Assembly: GCA_963795935.1 (NCBI GenBank) | Contig: CAWCJO010000004.1 | Coordinates: 806,001 to 870,000, forward strand | Reading direction: 5' to 3' | Length of the DNA stretch: 64,000 bases | Source: JAICMB01 sp963795935 | Lineage (GTDB): Bacteria; Acidobacteriota; Terriglobia; Bryobacterales; Bryobacteraceae | In this document: piece by piece, positions 36,662 through 46,848 of the stretch | How the letters are laid out: every line of letters begins with the position of its first letter | How positions within the stretch are numbered: the first letter of the stretch is position 1 | Notes under the pieces: model-generated | What the model was told of the DNA's origin: nothing | The model's database searches: none | The model's input: the letters and a program-made list of their open reading frames with translations, nothing else | Position numbers and translations under genes: made by a program

Positions 36662-38026
36662 TCAGCCGGCAATTGCCAAGTAGCGGAATCCGCAGCGGCC
36701 GAGGCGCGCGCGGTCGAGCGCGTTGCGGCCGTCCAGCAGAATGGGAGAACGCATACGCGTGACAAGTTCATCCCACGCCAGTTCCCTATATTGCGGCCAT
36801 TCCGTCACCAGCACCAGCGCGTCGCAATCGTATGCTACCTCTTCCGGCGTTGCGCAGCAGATGACGCCGAGATCTCCGTGTTCTTGCTGAAAGCGCTCCA
36901 TCGCGATAGGGTCGTGCGCTTTCACTTTGCAGCCGCGCTCAATCAGCTTCTGTGCGATTTCGATGGCCGGTGCTTCGCGCAAATCGTCGGTGTGGGGCTT
37001 GAAAGCCAGTCCCAAAAGCCCGATCGTGCGGCCTTTGAGAATCTTGAGCTCGCCAAGCAATTTCTCGACAACGCGCTCCCGCTGCCGCCGGTTTACCTCG
37101 CGCGCCGAATGCACGATCGGCATGGTGAGTCCATACTCGTCCGCGGTCGAGATCAACGCCGCGGTGTCCTTGCCGAAGCAGGATCCGCCCCAACCAATAC
37201 CCGCCTGCAGGAAGCGCGTTCCGATGCGCGCGTCGAGCCCGATTCCGCGAGCGACTTGAACGATATCGGCGCCCACTTTTTCCGCCAATTGGCCGATTTC
37301 ATTGATGTAGCTGATCTTCAACGCCAGAAATGCGTTCGCCGCATACTTGATCAGCTCCGCCGATGCCAGATCGGTCGAGATCAGCGGCACCGCCCCGACG
37401 TCTTCGGGCCGCGGCACAAACGTGGGCGCTGCGAAGCTTTGGTCCAGAATCGGACGGTACAGCGTGTACAGAGTTTCGAGCGCGCGCACGTTATCGGACC
37501 CGATGACGACGCGGTCGGGATAGAGACTGTCGCTGAGCGCCGTGCCTTCGCGCAGGAACTCGGGGTTCGAGGCCACGGAAAATTGGCCGTCGCCCTTGCG
37601 CCCATGCGCCTGCTCGTACGATTCCCGCACCAGCGACCCCACCCAGTTTCCGCTTCCAATGGGCACTGTGGACTTGTTCACGACCACGGTAAAGGGCCCG
37701 TCAAAATGCTGCCCGATGCCCTGCGCGGCCGAGCGCAGATATTTCAGGTCGGGACTGCCGTTCGCCGACGGCGGCGTACCGACGGCGATGAACACGACCT
37801 CGGCATTGGGGACGCCTTCGGCATAGTCGGTCCGAAAACGAAGATGCGGCCGCGCCTCGGCGAGCAATTCCGTCAGGAACGGTTCGTAGATCGGGGTCCG
37901 GCCCGAGCACAGCATCTCGATCTTGCGTAGATCCGAATCGATGCACGTTACCTCGTGGCCCAGAAAGGCCAGACAGGCCCCGGTGGTCAGGCCGACGTAT
38001 CCTGTTCCGATGATGCAGACATTCAT
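36662..38026 (-). CDS. ugd: UDP-glucose 6-dehydrogenase
   Basis: A 454-residue enzyme oxidising UDP-glucose to UDP-glucuronate with NAD. The start MNVCIIGTGYVGLTTGACLA is the Rossmann GxGYVG motif. VVNKSTVPIGSGNWV, AELIKYAANAFLALKISYIN, the catalytic Cys in GIGWGGSCFGKDTAAL (~residue 260) and LGLAFKPHTDDLREAPAIEI complete the family pattern. The ATG at 38026 is chosen from homology. It serves surface-polysaccharide synthesis. Confidence 0.95.
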   Translation of the reverse strand: MNVCIIGTGYVGLTTGACLAFLGHEVTCIDSDLRKIEMLCSGRTPIYEPFLTELLAEARPHLRFRTDYAEGVPNAEVVFIAVGTPPSANGSPDLKYLRSAAQGIGQHFDGPFTVVVNKSTVPIGSGNWVGSLVRESYEQAHGRKGDGQFSVASNPEFLREGTALSDSLYPDRVVIGSDNVRALETLYTLYRPILDQSFAAPTFVPRPEDVGAVPLISTDLASAELIKYAANAFLALKISYINEIGQLAEKVGADIVQVARGIGLDARIGTRFLQAGIGWGGSCFGKDTAALISTADEYGLTMPIVHSAREVNRRQRERVVEKLLGELKILKGRTIGLLGLAFKPHTDDLREAPAIEIAQKLIERGCKVKAHDPIAMERFQQEHGDLGVICCATPEEVAYDCDALVLVTEWPQYRELAWDELVTRMRSPILLDGRNALDRARLGRCGFRYLAIAG

Positions 38027-38247
38027 GGCTGAGATAGGAACTCTATTTACCGTAGCAGAGCGCCGTCGCCGCCGTGAGCGCCGGTGCGCCCGGTCACATC
38101 GCGGAACACCGCGGGTCATCGCCGTTCTCCCTGGGCGGCAATCCTCGAATACGGCCATTAGTTTGAGACATTTAGGCAACGATAGCCCGGCTGGAAGTGC
38201 GGCTGCCGGAAGCGTTCCGCGCTATACTGAAAGGCGGAGCCTGCAAT

Positions 38248-39255
38248 TTGTCTATACGAACCTTTTTGCGCCTTTGCGCGCACGTTCAATTACTGCCCGT
38301 GCTCGAGAGCGGCGAAGAAACGCTGGTCGGCGGCCAGGCTGTCATGGAGGGCGTCATGATGCGCGCCCCGCACAGCTATTGCGTCGCGGTGCGGAAGGCG
38401 AACGGCGAAATTATTACCGAGGAAAGCCCTCTGCCGCGGGTTTCCGAGAAATATCCGATCTTCAAGCTGCCCGTTTTGCGCGGGCTGGGAACGCTCGGGC
38501 AGGCCATGACACTGGGGTTCCGGGCTCTTCGTTTTTCCGCCACCGCCGCAGCCGACGGCCTGCAAACTCGGGACAAGCCGCAAACGCTGCAGGCCGGCGA
38601 TGGCAAACCAAAGGAACTCCCGGGCTGGTTTCTGTGGGCCAATCTGGCCTTCTCTCTTCTCTTCTTTTTATTCCTCTATAAATTTGTTCCGCTCTATTTG
38701 GCCACGCTGTTGGGCAACTGGGTGCCGGCCATGCATGGACGCATAGCGATCAACCTCGCCGATGGCGTGATCCGTTTGGGGCTGTTCCTCGGATTCCTAT
38801 TCCTGATCTCACGCATGAAGGACATTCACCGCGTCTTCGAATATCACGGCGCGGAGCACAAAGTGGTGTTCAATTTCGAATCCGGCCAGCCCGTGACGGT
38901 TGCCAACGCGCAGAAGTTCGTGACGTGGCATCCGCGCTGCGGTACCAGCTTCCTGATCGTGGTCATGCTGATGGCGCTGCTCGTCTACGCCTTCCTGCCG
39001 ATCGACGGATTCGCAACGCGCCTGATCGCCCGCATCGCGCTTCTCCCGCTCATCGTGGGGCTGAGTTACGAGGTCATTCGCTTCGCCGCCAAGCGCCGCA
39101 AGAGCATGCTTGCCGCCCTCACCACGCCGGGATTGTGGCTGCAGCGCGTTACGACGCAGCCGCCTTCGGACGAACAGGCCGCCGTCGCGATTCTCGCGCT
39201 CGAGGGCGCCATGGCGCTCGAAGCCAGACAGGGCGGAGAACTGGTCATCGCGTGA
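38248..39255 (+). CDS. DUF1385 (YqhQ-type) membrane protein
   Basis: About 335 residues. The N-terminal signature VGGQAVMEGVMMRAPHSYCV and the later MKDIHRVFEYHGAEHKVVFN and TWHPRCGTSFLIVV (metal-binding-like His/Glu/Cys) define DUF1385. Four to five membrane helices surround them. A TTG start at 38248 is preferred, after AAGGCGGAG and a TATACT at 38223-38228. In many bacteria this gene precedes prfA and prmC exactly as here (ATG of prfA overlaps the stop, TGATG), but its role is unknown. Confidence 0.9.
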   Translation: MSIRTFLRLCAHVQLLPVLESGEETLVGGQAVMEGVMMRAPHSYCVAVRKANGEIITEESPLPRVSEKYPIFKLPVLRGLGTLGQAMTLGFRALRFSATAAADGLQTRDKPQTLQAGDGKPKELPGWFLWANLAFSLLFFLFLYKFVPLYLATLLGNWVPAMHGRIAINLADGVIRLGLFLGFLFLISRMKDIHRVFEYHGAEHKVVFNFESGQPVTVANAQKFVTWHPRCGTSFLIVVMLMALLVYAFLPIDGFATRLIARIALLPLIVGLSYEVIRFAAKRRKSMLAALTTPGLWLQRVTTQPPSDEQAAVAILALEGAMALEARQGGELVIA

Positions 39256-40337
39256 TGCAATTCTCGCAACGCCTCGACGACATCGAAGCGCGCTTTGAAG
39301 CCCTCACCGGTCAGATGGCCGATCCCGCCGTCATCGACGATTCGGAGAACTACCGCAAGATCGCCAAGCAGCAAAGCGACCTCAGCGAGGTCGTGGAGAA
39401 ATACCGCGACTATAAGCGCGCGCGCCAAAATTACGACCAGGCGCGAGCGATGATCGAGGACTCCGATCCCGAGCTGCGCGCCATGGCGAACGAGGAGATC
39501 GAGCGCCTGGGACCGCGCTTGGCGGACATCGAGGAAGAGCTGAAGTTTTTATTGCTGCCCAAAGGACCCGCTGGATGAGAAAAACGTGGTGCTTGAAATT
39601 CGCGCCGGCACCGGAGGCGATGAAGCGACGCTGTTCGCCGCCGAGGTGTTTCGCATGTACAGCCGCTACGCCGAAGCGAAGCGTTGGCGCGTGGAAGTGA
39701 CCTCGGTCAGCGAATCGTCCGTCGGCGGGCTGAAGGAAGTGATCGCGCTGGTCAGCGGCAAGCAAGGTGTACAGCCATCTCAAGTACGAGAGCGGCGTCC
39801 ATCGCGTGCAGCGCGTCCCCGAAACGGAGCAGCAGGGGCGCGTGCATACTTCGGCCATTACCGTCGCGGTGCTGCCCGAAGCCGACGATGTCGAGGTCAA
39901 GATCGACCCCAAGGACATCCGCATCGATACGTTTTGCTCATCCGGACCCGGCGGGCAATCGGTAAACACCACCTATTCGGCGGTCCGCATTACGCATCTC
40001 CCGACCGGCGTGGTCGTGTCGTGCCAGGACGAAAAATCGCAGATCAAGAACCGCTCCAAGGCGGAGCGCGTTCTCCGCTCGCGGCTCTACGAGATGGAGC
40101 TGCAGAAGCAGCGCGAGCAGATCGGGGCCGAGCGGCGCAGCATGGTCGGCACCGGGCGACCGCAGCGAAAAGATCCGCACGTACAACTTCCCGCAGAACC
40201 GGGTCACCGATCACCGCATTGGATTGACCCTGCATCAGCTCGACCGCATCATTGAAGGCGACCTCGACCCCATCGTCGACGCGCTCACCACGTATTTCCA
40301 GACGCAGAAACTCAAGGAAGAGGGCGAAGCCGCTTAG
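39255..40337 (+). CDS. prfA: Peptide chain release factor 1, several frameshifts
   Basis: Terminates translation at UAA/UAG. Four frame segments tile one RF1: MQFSQRLDDIEARFEALTGQ… to about 39560; VVLEIRAGTGGDEATLFAAE to about 39765; VYSHLKYESGVHRVQRVPET through SSGPGGQSVNTTYSAVR (the GGQ peptidyl-hydrolysis motif) to about 40150; then RTYNFPQNRVTDHRIGLTL to TAG at 40337. Corrected length is ~358 residues, typical. Only RF2 genes use programmed frameshifting, so these are almost certainly sequence errors. Order DUF1385-prfA-prmC is conserved. Confidence 0.88.
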
Positions 40338-40362
40338 CAGGCGGCGGAAGGAGTCGATGCCC

Positions 40363-40385
40363 CCGCTCCCTTACGGTCGCGGCTC
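40363..40385 (-). repeat. Dispersed 23-bp repeat, inverted copy
   Basis: Reverse complement reads GAGCCGCGACCGTAAGGGAG plus CGG. It fills the prfA-prmC gap together with a companion half-unit (GAGCCGCGCGCGTCGGCAAG at 40403-40422). Confidence 0.75.
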
Positions 40386-40460
40386 GGTAAGTGGAAGGGT
40401 TTCCGAGCCGCGCGCGTCGGCAAGCGGTCTGGGGCTTTTTCCGAAGCCGCTTAGACGCGT

Positions 40461-41292
40461 TTGACGCTGCACACCGCTCTCCTCCAAGGCGCGAAACTGC
40501 TTGAGGAGGGCGGGATCGCGGCCCCCCGGCTGACCGCCGAAGTTCTGCTGAGCCACGCCATCGGGCGCGAACGCGCCTATCTCTACGCGCATCCCGAAGA
40601 CGAGTTGACGGAGCGCGGCTGGATTCACTACGGGCGCTATCTGCATGAACGGCTGGAAGGCCGGCCGACGCAGTACATCACCCGGCGGCAGGAATTTTAT
40701 GGCAGGGAGTTCGTCGTCGGGCCGGATGTCCTCATCCCGCGCCCCGAAACCGAGCATCTCGTCGAAGCCGCAATTCAAAGGATCCGCCCGGGCGACGCCG
40801 TCCTCGACGTTGGGACCGGCTGTGGCGCCATCGCGGTCACGCTGGCGCTCGAAACGCAAGCGTGCGTGCGCGCGACCGATATTTCTCTTCCGGCTTTACA
40901 GGTCGCGGTCCACAATGCGGAGCGACTGGCCGCCTCCGTCGCTTTTATGGCCTGCGATCTGGCATCCTGCATCGCCGCGCGTTCGATTGACGCGCTGGTC
41001 TCGAACCCTCCCTACGTGCCTCGCACGGACGAGCCGGTCTTGCAACGCGAGGTCCGCGATTTCGAGCCGCATATCGCGCTCTTCGCCGGCCCCACCGGTC
41101 TGGAGATTTACGAAGCGGCTGATCCGCCAAGCGCGCATCGCGCTCAAGCCCGGCGGCTGGCTGCTGCTCGAGCTTGGATACAATTCGTTAGAGCCCGTGC
41201 GCGAGATGCTTCAAAGCGGCTGGCGCGATATCGAGGCGCGGTCCGATCTGGCGGGCCTGCCGCGCGTTCTCGAAGCGCGCCTTTGCGGATGA
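40461..41292 (+). CDS. prmC: Release-factor glutamine methyltransferase PrmC, one frameshift
   Basis: Methylates the GGQ glutamine of release factors. From a TTG start at 40461 the N-terminal helical domain (RLTAEVLLSHAIGRERAYLY, RPTQYITRRQEFYGREFVV) precedes the SAM domain with VLDVGTGCGAIAVTLAL and the catalytic NPPY in DALVSNPPYVPRTDE. The frame shifts near 41118 and continues with ARIALKPGGWLLLELGYNSL to a TGA at 41292. Length after correction is ~276 residues, normal. The stop overlaps the dinB start (ATGA). Confidence 0.9.
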
Positions 41293-42515
41293 AAACGTAT
41301 TTCCATGTCGATATGGACGCGTTCTTCGTCTCCGTCGAAGAGCTGTTCGATCCCTCGCTGCAAGGGCAAGCCGGTCGTCGTGGGCGGCCAGCGCGGCCAG
41401 CGCGGCGTGGTCTCGGCCGCTTCCTATGCGGCGCGAAAATTCGGAGTGCATTCGGCGATGCCGCTGCGCACGGCCGCCCGGCTGTGTCCCCAGGCCATTT
41501 TCGTGGACGGCCATCCGGAGCGCTATCGCGAATGCTCGCGCAAGGTTTTCGAAGTGCTGAACAGCTTCTCCCCGCAGGTCGACATGGCTTCCATCGACGA
41601 AGCCTACGTCGATGTCACGCGGCACGGAGCGGCTGCACGGTCCGCCGCTCGCCGCCGCGCACGCGCTGCACGATACGAATCAAGAGAGAGACGCGGCTCA
41701 ACTGCTCCATCGGGATTGCGGCGTCGCGCCTGGTGGCCAAAGTCTCATCCGATCAGGCCAAGCCGAACGGCGTGTCTATGGGTGCTGCCGGGCGAGGAGG
41801 CGCGCTTTCTGGCGCCGCTCGATGTGCGCAAAGATTCCGGGCGTCGGGAAGGTGACCGAGAAGGCAGCTGCACGCCTGCGGCATTCGCAAAGTCGGAGAT
41901 CTGGCGGCACTCGAGGAATCTTTTCTGCGCGGAGCGCTTCGGCCAGTGGGGGATGGCGCTCGCGGGCAAGGCGCGGGGCCTGGACGCCGGCGGTTGGTTC
42001 GACGGCGAGGTGGGCGATGACGCAGCGACCGAAATCGATCAGCCATGAGCACACCTTCAACGAGGACACCGGCGAGGCGGCGCAACTGGAGGCCACGCTG
42101 GCGCGGCTATCCGAAATGGTCGGCGCGGCGCTTGCGCGAGCAGCGGCTGCACGCCCGAACGGTGCAATTGAAATTGCGCTATTCCGATTTTTCGACCATC
42201 ACCCGGGCGCGCTCGCTCGACCACGCCACGCAGCTCGATACCGAAATTTTCGAGCAGGCGCGGGCGCTGTTTCGGCTGAACAGGAAGCCGGGCGCGGCGA
42301 TACGGCTGTTGGGCGTACATGCTTCCGGCCTGGAGGACCGCGAGGGCCAGTTGAACCTGCTCGAAGGCGAACGCAGCGCGCGTTGGCGCAAGGCGCTCGA
42401 CGCCGTAGACCGGCTGCGCGATAAGTTCGGCGACCATACCGTCTCGCTAGCGGCCGGCATGAAGGGCCGCTTCCGCGAGCGCGTGCATGAGGCCATGCCG
42501 GATCGCAAGAAATAA
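41289..42515 (+). CDS. dinB: DNA polymerase IV, several frameshifts
   Basis: Y-family translesion polymerase. The segments read MKTYFHVDMDAFFVSVEELF (palm Asp pair), then GKPVVVGGQRGQRGVVSAAS, ASIDEAYVDVT (catalytic SIDE motif), IGIAASRLVAKVSSDQAKPN, then the helix-hairpin-helix IPGVGKVTEKQLHACGI, and the little-finger domain LRYSDFSTITRARSLDHATQ to a TAA at 42515. At least five one-base shifts lie between about 41370 and 42130, but every catalytic motif is intact, so sequence error is the likely cause. Corrected length ~405 residues fits DinB. Confidence 0.85.
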
Positions 42516-42889
42516 CCGCCCGGCGGCGTCAATGTGACAGGGCCGGCGTGCCAAGAAGAACATTACTTTTGTCTTGATGAAACAATCGAGCTATTCGGGA
42601 GCGTCTCCATTCCGGCCGCGCTCCAAGCGGGCATATTCAGCCGTGAAAAATCGTAACGGACGTTACTTTGCAATCCAACTACCGGAGTTAACCATTCAGA
42701 CGCCAAAAACTGCCGCACGGCGCTCCTCCGCTGCGCTAAGCGGGAAAGGTATGCTTCAATAGAATGTTTTTCGTAAGCGCATGACGGACCGTCACTTGAA
42801 AGTTCGGCGAAGTATGCGGGCCTTGACGCGCCGCGCTCGCGAAATAAGGATGATCGCCAAGGGGTCTATGGTCCACCGATCACCCCGTA
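42516..42889 (+). promoter_or_regulatory. Upstream region of the radical SAM gene with two palindromes
   Basis: No gene is supported. Two perfect short inverted repeats stand out: GTAACGGACGTTAC at 42653-42666 and TGACGGACCGTCA at 42782-42794, the second 95 bp before the radical SAM start. They could be operators, though no regulator can be named. A 62-codon frame (42574-42762) has no protein-like features. Confidence 0.35.
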
Positions 42890-43814
42890 ATGGCGCACAT
42901 TATACCGATCCGCCGCTGCAATCTCTCCTGCACCTACTGCAACGAATATGACGATCATCTCGAAGCCTGTTCCCGTCGAGACCATGATCCATCGGCTGGA
43001 TCGTCTGGCCGGCCTGGGAACCACGATCGTAACCTTCAGCGGCGGCGAGCCGCTGCTGCATCCTGACCTGGACGATCTGATTGCCCACGTGCGCCGGCGC
43101 GGCATGATCGCCGGGATGATCACCAACGGTTATCTGCTGACCGCCGAACGCGTGAAGCGGCTGAACGCGCCGGCCTCGATCACCTGCAGATCAGCATCGA
43201 TAACGTCATGCCCGACGAGGTGTCGAAAAAGAGCCTCAAGGTGCTGGACAAGAAGCTGCAGATCCTGGCCGAGCAATGCCGAGTTTCACGTCAACATCAA
43301 CTCCGTGCTGGGCGGCGGCATTCACAATCCCGACGACGCTCTGGTGGTCGGCAAGCGGGCGCTGGAACTGGGCTTCACTTCAACGGTCGGCATCATTCAC
43401 GACGGCGACGGCCAACTGCGGCCGATCGGGGAACGCGAGCGCGCGGTTTTCCTCGCGATGAAGCGTTTCGAGAAGAGAAATTTCTCGCAGCTGAATCGGT
43501 TTCAGGACGATATCGCGAACGGGCGCCCCAGCGATTGGCGCTGCCGCGCCGGCGCGCGCTACATCTACGTGTGCGAGGACGGCCTGGTGCACTACTGCTC
43601 GCAGCAGCGCGGATATCCGGGAAAGCCCCTCGACCTTTACACCGTCGAAGACATCCGGCGCGAGTATCTCACCGCCAAAGGCTGCGCCCCATACTGCACC
43701 GTATCGTGCGTGCACCAGGTCGCATATATGGATTTCTGGCGCGATCCGCAGATCATCATGGCCGACGATACCGCGCGCGAAGCGGCTACGAGCTTAGTGC
43801 AGATCGAGCGCTAA
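42890..43814 (+). CDS. Radical SAM protein with SPASM-like C-terminus, several frameshifts
   Basis: About 305 residues after correction. From ATG 42890: IIPIRRCNLSCTYCNEYDDH holds the [4Fe-4S]-binding CxxxCxxC; a shift near 42950 leads to PVPVETMIHRLDRLAGLGTT and VTFSGGEPLLHPDLDDLI (GGEP SAM motif); shifts near 43175 and 43275 join LQISIDNVMPDEVSKKSLKV and FHVNINSVLGGGIHNPDDAL. The C-terminal region CRAGARYIYVCEDGLVHYCS and GCAPYCTVSCVHQV carries a Cys set for an auxiliary cluster. It resembles HpnH/MoaA-like enzymes; substrate unknown. Palindromes upstream suggest regulation. Confidence 0.82.
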
Positions 43815-43825
43815 GCGGACCCCGT

Positions 43826-44461
43826 TTAGTAATCGGCTCTGGCGCGCTTACGCCGATATCCGAGCCATAGCGCGCACAGCCCAAGCGTGGCCAAGGCGGC
43901 GCTTACCGGCTCCGGGGCCGGATCGGCGGGCGGATCGGGCGGGTCAAGCGGAAGCGACGCGGGCAGCTCCACAGGGTTGGCGGTATTAATCCACCCATTA
44001 AAGTCCATTGTTTGCGACTGCCCTTGCGGGTCGTATACGTTGAGGTAAAGCCCCGTTCCAGAAGCACTCGAAGGAACCTCGCCCTCAACGATGGGGTCGT
44101 TTTCATAAGTTGGGAAGCCATCTTGATCGAAAGCGTCAGTCGTATATCCCACTTGGGCGACGGGAGTCCCACCCGGCGTCGCAGAGACGGTGAAAGCAAA
44201 TGGAGTAAACGGAAAGGAGTATGTCTCGTGATCGGCACTCTCGGTCACGGTGAAAAATCCGGGATCGAGATCGATGGCGTAAATGAGCGTTACCGAGCTG
44301 CTGGGGTTGCACAGCGAGGACGACGGGGCGCAATAGAATGGATACGCCGCCGACGAAGTGGCGAAATTCGGAATCGTCATGGCAAAGCTTTCGCTGTGCG
44401 TAATCGTAGTCGCCCCAATGGGCGCGACTGTAAGCAGCGCAACGCATAGCAGCGAGCGCAT
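43826..44461 (-). CDS. PEP-CTERM-anchored secreted protein
   Basis: A 211-residue protein with a signal peptide (SLLCVALLTVAPIGATT) and a beta-rich body. The C-terminus is a PEP-CTERM sorting signal: Pro-rich linker, PEPVSAALATLGLCALWLGY and a basic RRKRAR tail. Such proteins are processed by an exosortase and linked to exopolysaccharide production; the exosortase must be elsewhere. The middle contains DLDPGFFTVTESADHETYSF but no known domain. Confidence 0.85.
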   Translation of the reverse strand: MRSLLCVALLTVAPIGATTITHSESFAMTIPNFATSSAAYPFYCAPSSSLCNPSSSVTLIYAIDLDPGFFTVTESADHETYSFPFTPFAFTVSATPGGTPVAQVGYTTDAFDQDGFPTYENDPIVEGEVPSSASGTGLYLNVYDPQGQSQTMDFNGWINTANPVELPASLPLDPPDPPADPAPEPVSAALATLGLCALWLGYRRKRARADY

Positions 44462-44612
44462 TTGTTAATTCCTCCGGCGCACATAAGACCACACTTCAGC
44501 CCACAAGTGACATGCGCGCTCTTGATTCTTTTCTATGTCGTGCGGTCAAGGCCGAAAGACCTTGTCAGATTTACTCACTTACCGCGGATCGAGACGCGTA
44601 CCGGCCAGTCCA

Positions 44613-45818
44613 TTACTCGTACCGCAGCGCCTCGGTGGGATTCAATTGCGACGCGCGATTGGCCGGCAACAGTCCAAACACCACGCCCACCAACAGCGAC
44701 ACTCCGAACGCCACCAGGATCGAGATGTATGAGATCGGAACCGGGACGCCCTCGGTGAACAGCCGCACGCTCAGCGGAATCGACACTCCGATCAGGATAC
44801 CGGCTACTCCACCCGCCAGGCTGATGACCACGGCTTCGGTCAAAAATTGTTCCAGGATTTCGCGTCGCGAGGCGCCGACCGCCATGCGCACGCCGATCTC
44901 TCGCGTCCTCTCCGTCACCGTCACCAGCATGATGTTCATGATGCCGATGCCGGAAATAATCAGCGCGATGGCCGAGACCAGAACCAGCACCAGCGTCAGC
45001 ACCAGCGCGATCTTCTTGGCGGCATCGAGTATTCCCGAGAGGTTGTCGACGCTGTACTTGGCCCCCGGCCGATGCCTCGCTTCCAGGATCTGGCGGACCA
45101 GATTGGTCACCTCGGGAACGTCCGCGGCAGTCTTGGCTTGAACGTACATGGGGTCGATCTTTTCGACCTGATTAAAGTACCGGATCACCGGAATCGGAAT
45201 CAGAATGGTTTCGTTGCCTAACTCCGACAGCCCGAAGCTCTCTGTCTTCTCCTTGAATGTGCCAATGACGGTAAACTGCAACCCATGCAGTTTTATGATC
45301 TGCCCGACAGCGGCCGATTGGCTGCCGTACAGCCTCTTGGCCAGCTTCTCGGTGAGCATTGCCACTTTCTGCCGCAGTGAAACGTCGCTCGAGTCCATGA
45401 AGCGGCCGGCGAGGAGAACGAGATTGCGGACCATCGGGTACTGGTCGTCCGAACCGATCACGCGCACGTCCTCTTCCCGGCCCTGAATGAGCATACGGTC
45501 GAAGTTCGTCATGATTCCGGTCGCGGCGACGATGCGATCCGCAAGCTGCCGCCGCACCGCTTCGACATCCGCGAGCTTGACGAAATCGGCGTCCACCTTG
45601 GCCGAAGTATTGTCGCCGGCCGCGTATTGCGCGTAGATCATATTCGACCCGATGCCGCGGATCTGGTCGAGAATATAGTCGCGGCTGGTGAGCGAGATCG
45701 TCACCACCAGGATTACCGAGGCGTTGCCGATGACGAGCCCGAGCGCCGTCAGAAACGTGCGGACTTTATTCGCGCGCAGCGCCTGAATGCTGAAACTGAG
45801 CGCTTCGCCTAAAAACAT
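44613..45818 (-). CDS. MacB-like ABC transporter permease
   Basis: A 401-residue FtsX-family permease. The first helix follows SIQALRANKVRTFLTALGLV, the periplasmic MacB_PCD domain spans ~50-250 (YAQYAAGDNTSAKVDADFVK), and three C-terminal helices surround VTERTREIGVRMAVGASRRE with the terminal ANRASQLNPTEALRYE, a near-perfect MacB ending. It likely exports with an ATPase encoded outside the window. The TPR-protein gene follows 30 bp upstream on the same strand (head of the pair is 46703). Confidence 0.93.
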   Translation of the reverse strand: MFLGEALSFSIQALRANKVRTFLTALGLVIGNASVILVVTISLTSRDYILDQIRGIGSNMIYAQYAAGDNTSAKVDADFVKLADVEAVRRQLADRIVAATGIMTNFDRMLIQGREEDVRVIGSDDQYPMVRNLVLLAGRFMDSSDVSLRQKVAMLTEKLAKRLYGSQSAAVGQIIKLHGLQFTVIGTFKEKTESFGLSELGNETILIPIPVIRYFNQVEKIDPMYVQAKTAADVPEVTNLVRQILEARHRPGAKYSVDNLSGILDAAKKIALVLTLVLVLVSAIALIISGIGIMNIMLVTVTERTREIGVRMAVGASRREILEQFLTEAVVISLAGGVAGILIGVSIPLSVRLFTEGVPVPISYISILVAFGVSLLVGVVFGLLPANRASQLNPTEALRYE

Positions 45819-45848
45819 GGAATATCGGGGGCCGCGGCCCCCGCGAAA

Positions 45849-46703
45849 TCAGGCCCCTGTCGCAACCCTCTCCAGCAGCTTGCGCGCCTCTTGACGCGGC
45901 GGATCGTCCGGCGTCAGATTGCTTTCAAGGTATCGCTGAAGCATGACTTTGGCCTGCTCCAGATTGCGCCGCTCTTCGACATAGATTTTCGCGCGCGCGT
46001 AAAGGACGCGGGCATCGTTCGGCGCCATCTGTTCGGCTTGCTCTAAAATTGTCTCGCTTTCCTGGATGCGCCCGTGCGCGGCAAGATAATTCGCCAGATC
46101 GAGCGCGCGCGCCACCTGCCGCGGAGCCAGTTCGGCCGCCTTGCGCAATTCACCGGCGGCGGTATCGTATTGCTTGCGCCGGTCCGCCACCTGGGCCGCC
46201 GCGTAATGCCCTTCGGCGGGGTCGTAGCGGCCGATCTGCTTTGCCAGGGCGTCGGCTTTTTCCAGTCCGCCGCCAAGGAAACCCGGAGCGTTCAGATAAT
46301 AATCGAGCAGATCGCCGGTGGCTTCTTTGTTGCGCGGATTCAGCTCCGCGGCGCGCTCGAAGGACTGCCGCGCCTTGTTCGCCGCGAACGGAGCCGCCAG
46401 CGTACTCCCGGTCTCCGCTTTGCGTCCCCAGGCGCGGCCCAGCCACAAGGCATCGTCCGAATTCCGCGGATCCAGATCGACCGCTTTCCGCAGGCTCTCC
46501 ACCGCATCCTTATAATCGCCCAACATGTAGTAATCCCGGCCCGCCAAAGCCAACGCTTCCGCGCCCTGCGGCTGCACTGCTTTCGCCGCCGCGAGCGAGC
46601 CGCTGTAATCGGTGTGCTGGTAAAGATTTTCGGCGCGCTTGAGATCCTGCCCAAAAAGCGCCAGGCTGGCTGAAATACCGAGAATTAAGACGAATCGACC
46701 CAT
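45849..46703 (-). CDS. Secreted tetratricopeptide-repeat protein
   Basis: A 284-residue protein with a signal peptide (RFVLILGISASLALFG) and about five TPR units: YQHTDYSGSLAAAKAVQPQG, YYMLGDYKDAVESLRKAVDL, AAELNPRNKEATGDLLDYYL, VADRRKQYDTAAGELRKAAE and ILEQAEQMAPNDARVLYARA. TPRs mediate protein-protein contacts; the partner is unknown. It is the first gene of a two-gene run with the MacB-like permease, suggesting a periplasmic accessory role in that transporter. Confidence 0.82.
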   Translation of the reverse strand: MGRFVLILGISASLALFGQDLKRAENLYQHTDYSGSLAAAKAVQPQGAEALALAGRDYYMLGDYKDAVESLRKAVDLDPRNSDDALWLGRAWGRKAETGSTLAAPFAANKARQSFERAAELNPRNKEATGDLLDYYLNAPGFLGGGLEKADALAKQIGRYDPAEGHYAAAQVADRRKQYDTAAGELRKAAELAPRQVARALDLANYLAAHGRIQESETILEQAEQMAPNDARVLYARAKIYVEERRNLEQAKVMLQRYLESNLTPDDPPRQEARKLLERVATGA

Positions 46704-46848
46704 GAATCCTCAATAAAGTTACGGTTTGGCTCCGGTACAGAAGTTTAGATGTGGCCGCTTTCCCTTAGGATACGGGAATCGAGGTACACACGTTCCTACG
46801 CCAAAGTTTCACAAAAACCGGGTGTCTTCTCCATGGTATAACATCGCT

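Noticed and set aside
39255..40337. Programmed frameshifting in a release-factor gene
   Set aside because: That mechanism belongs to prfB with an in-frame UGA near codon 26. This is RF1 and has three unrelated breaks, the last two far from the N-terminus.
42574..42762. 62-codon frame before the radical SAM gene
   Set aside because: Basic and Ser/Ala-rich without structure; the interval looks regulatory.
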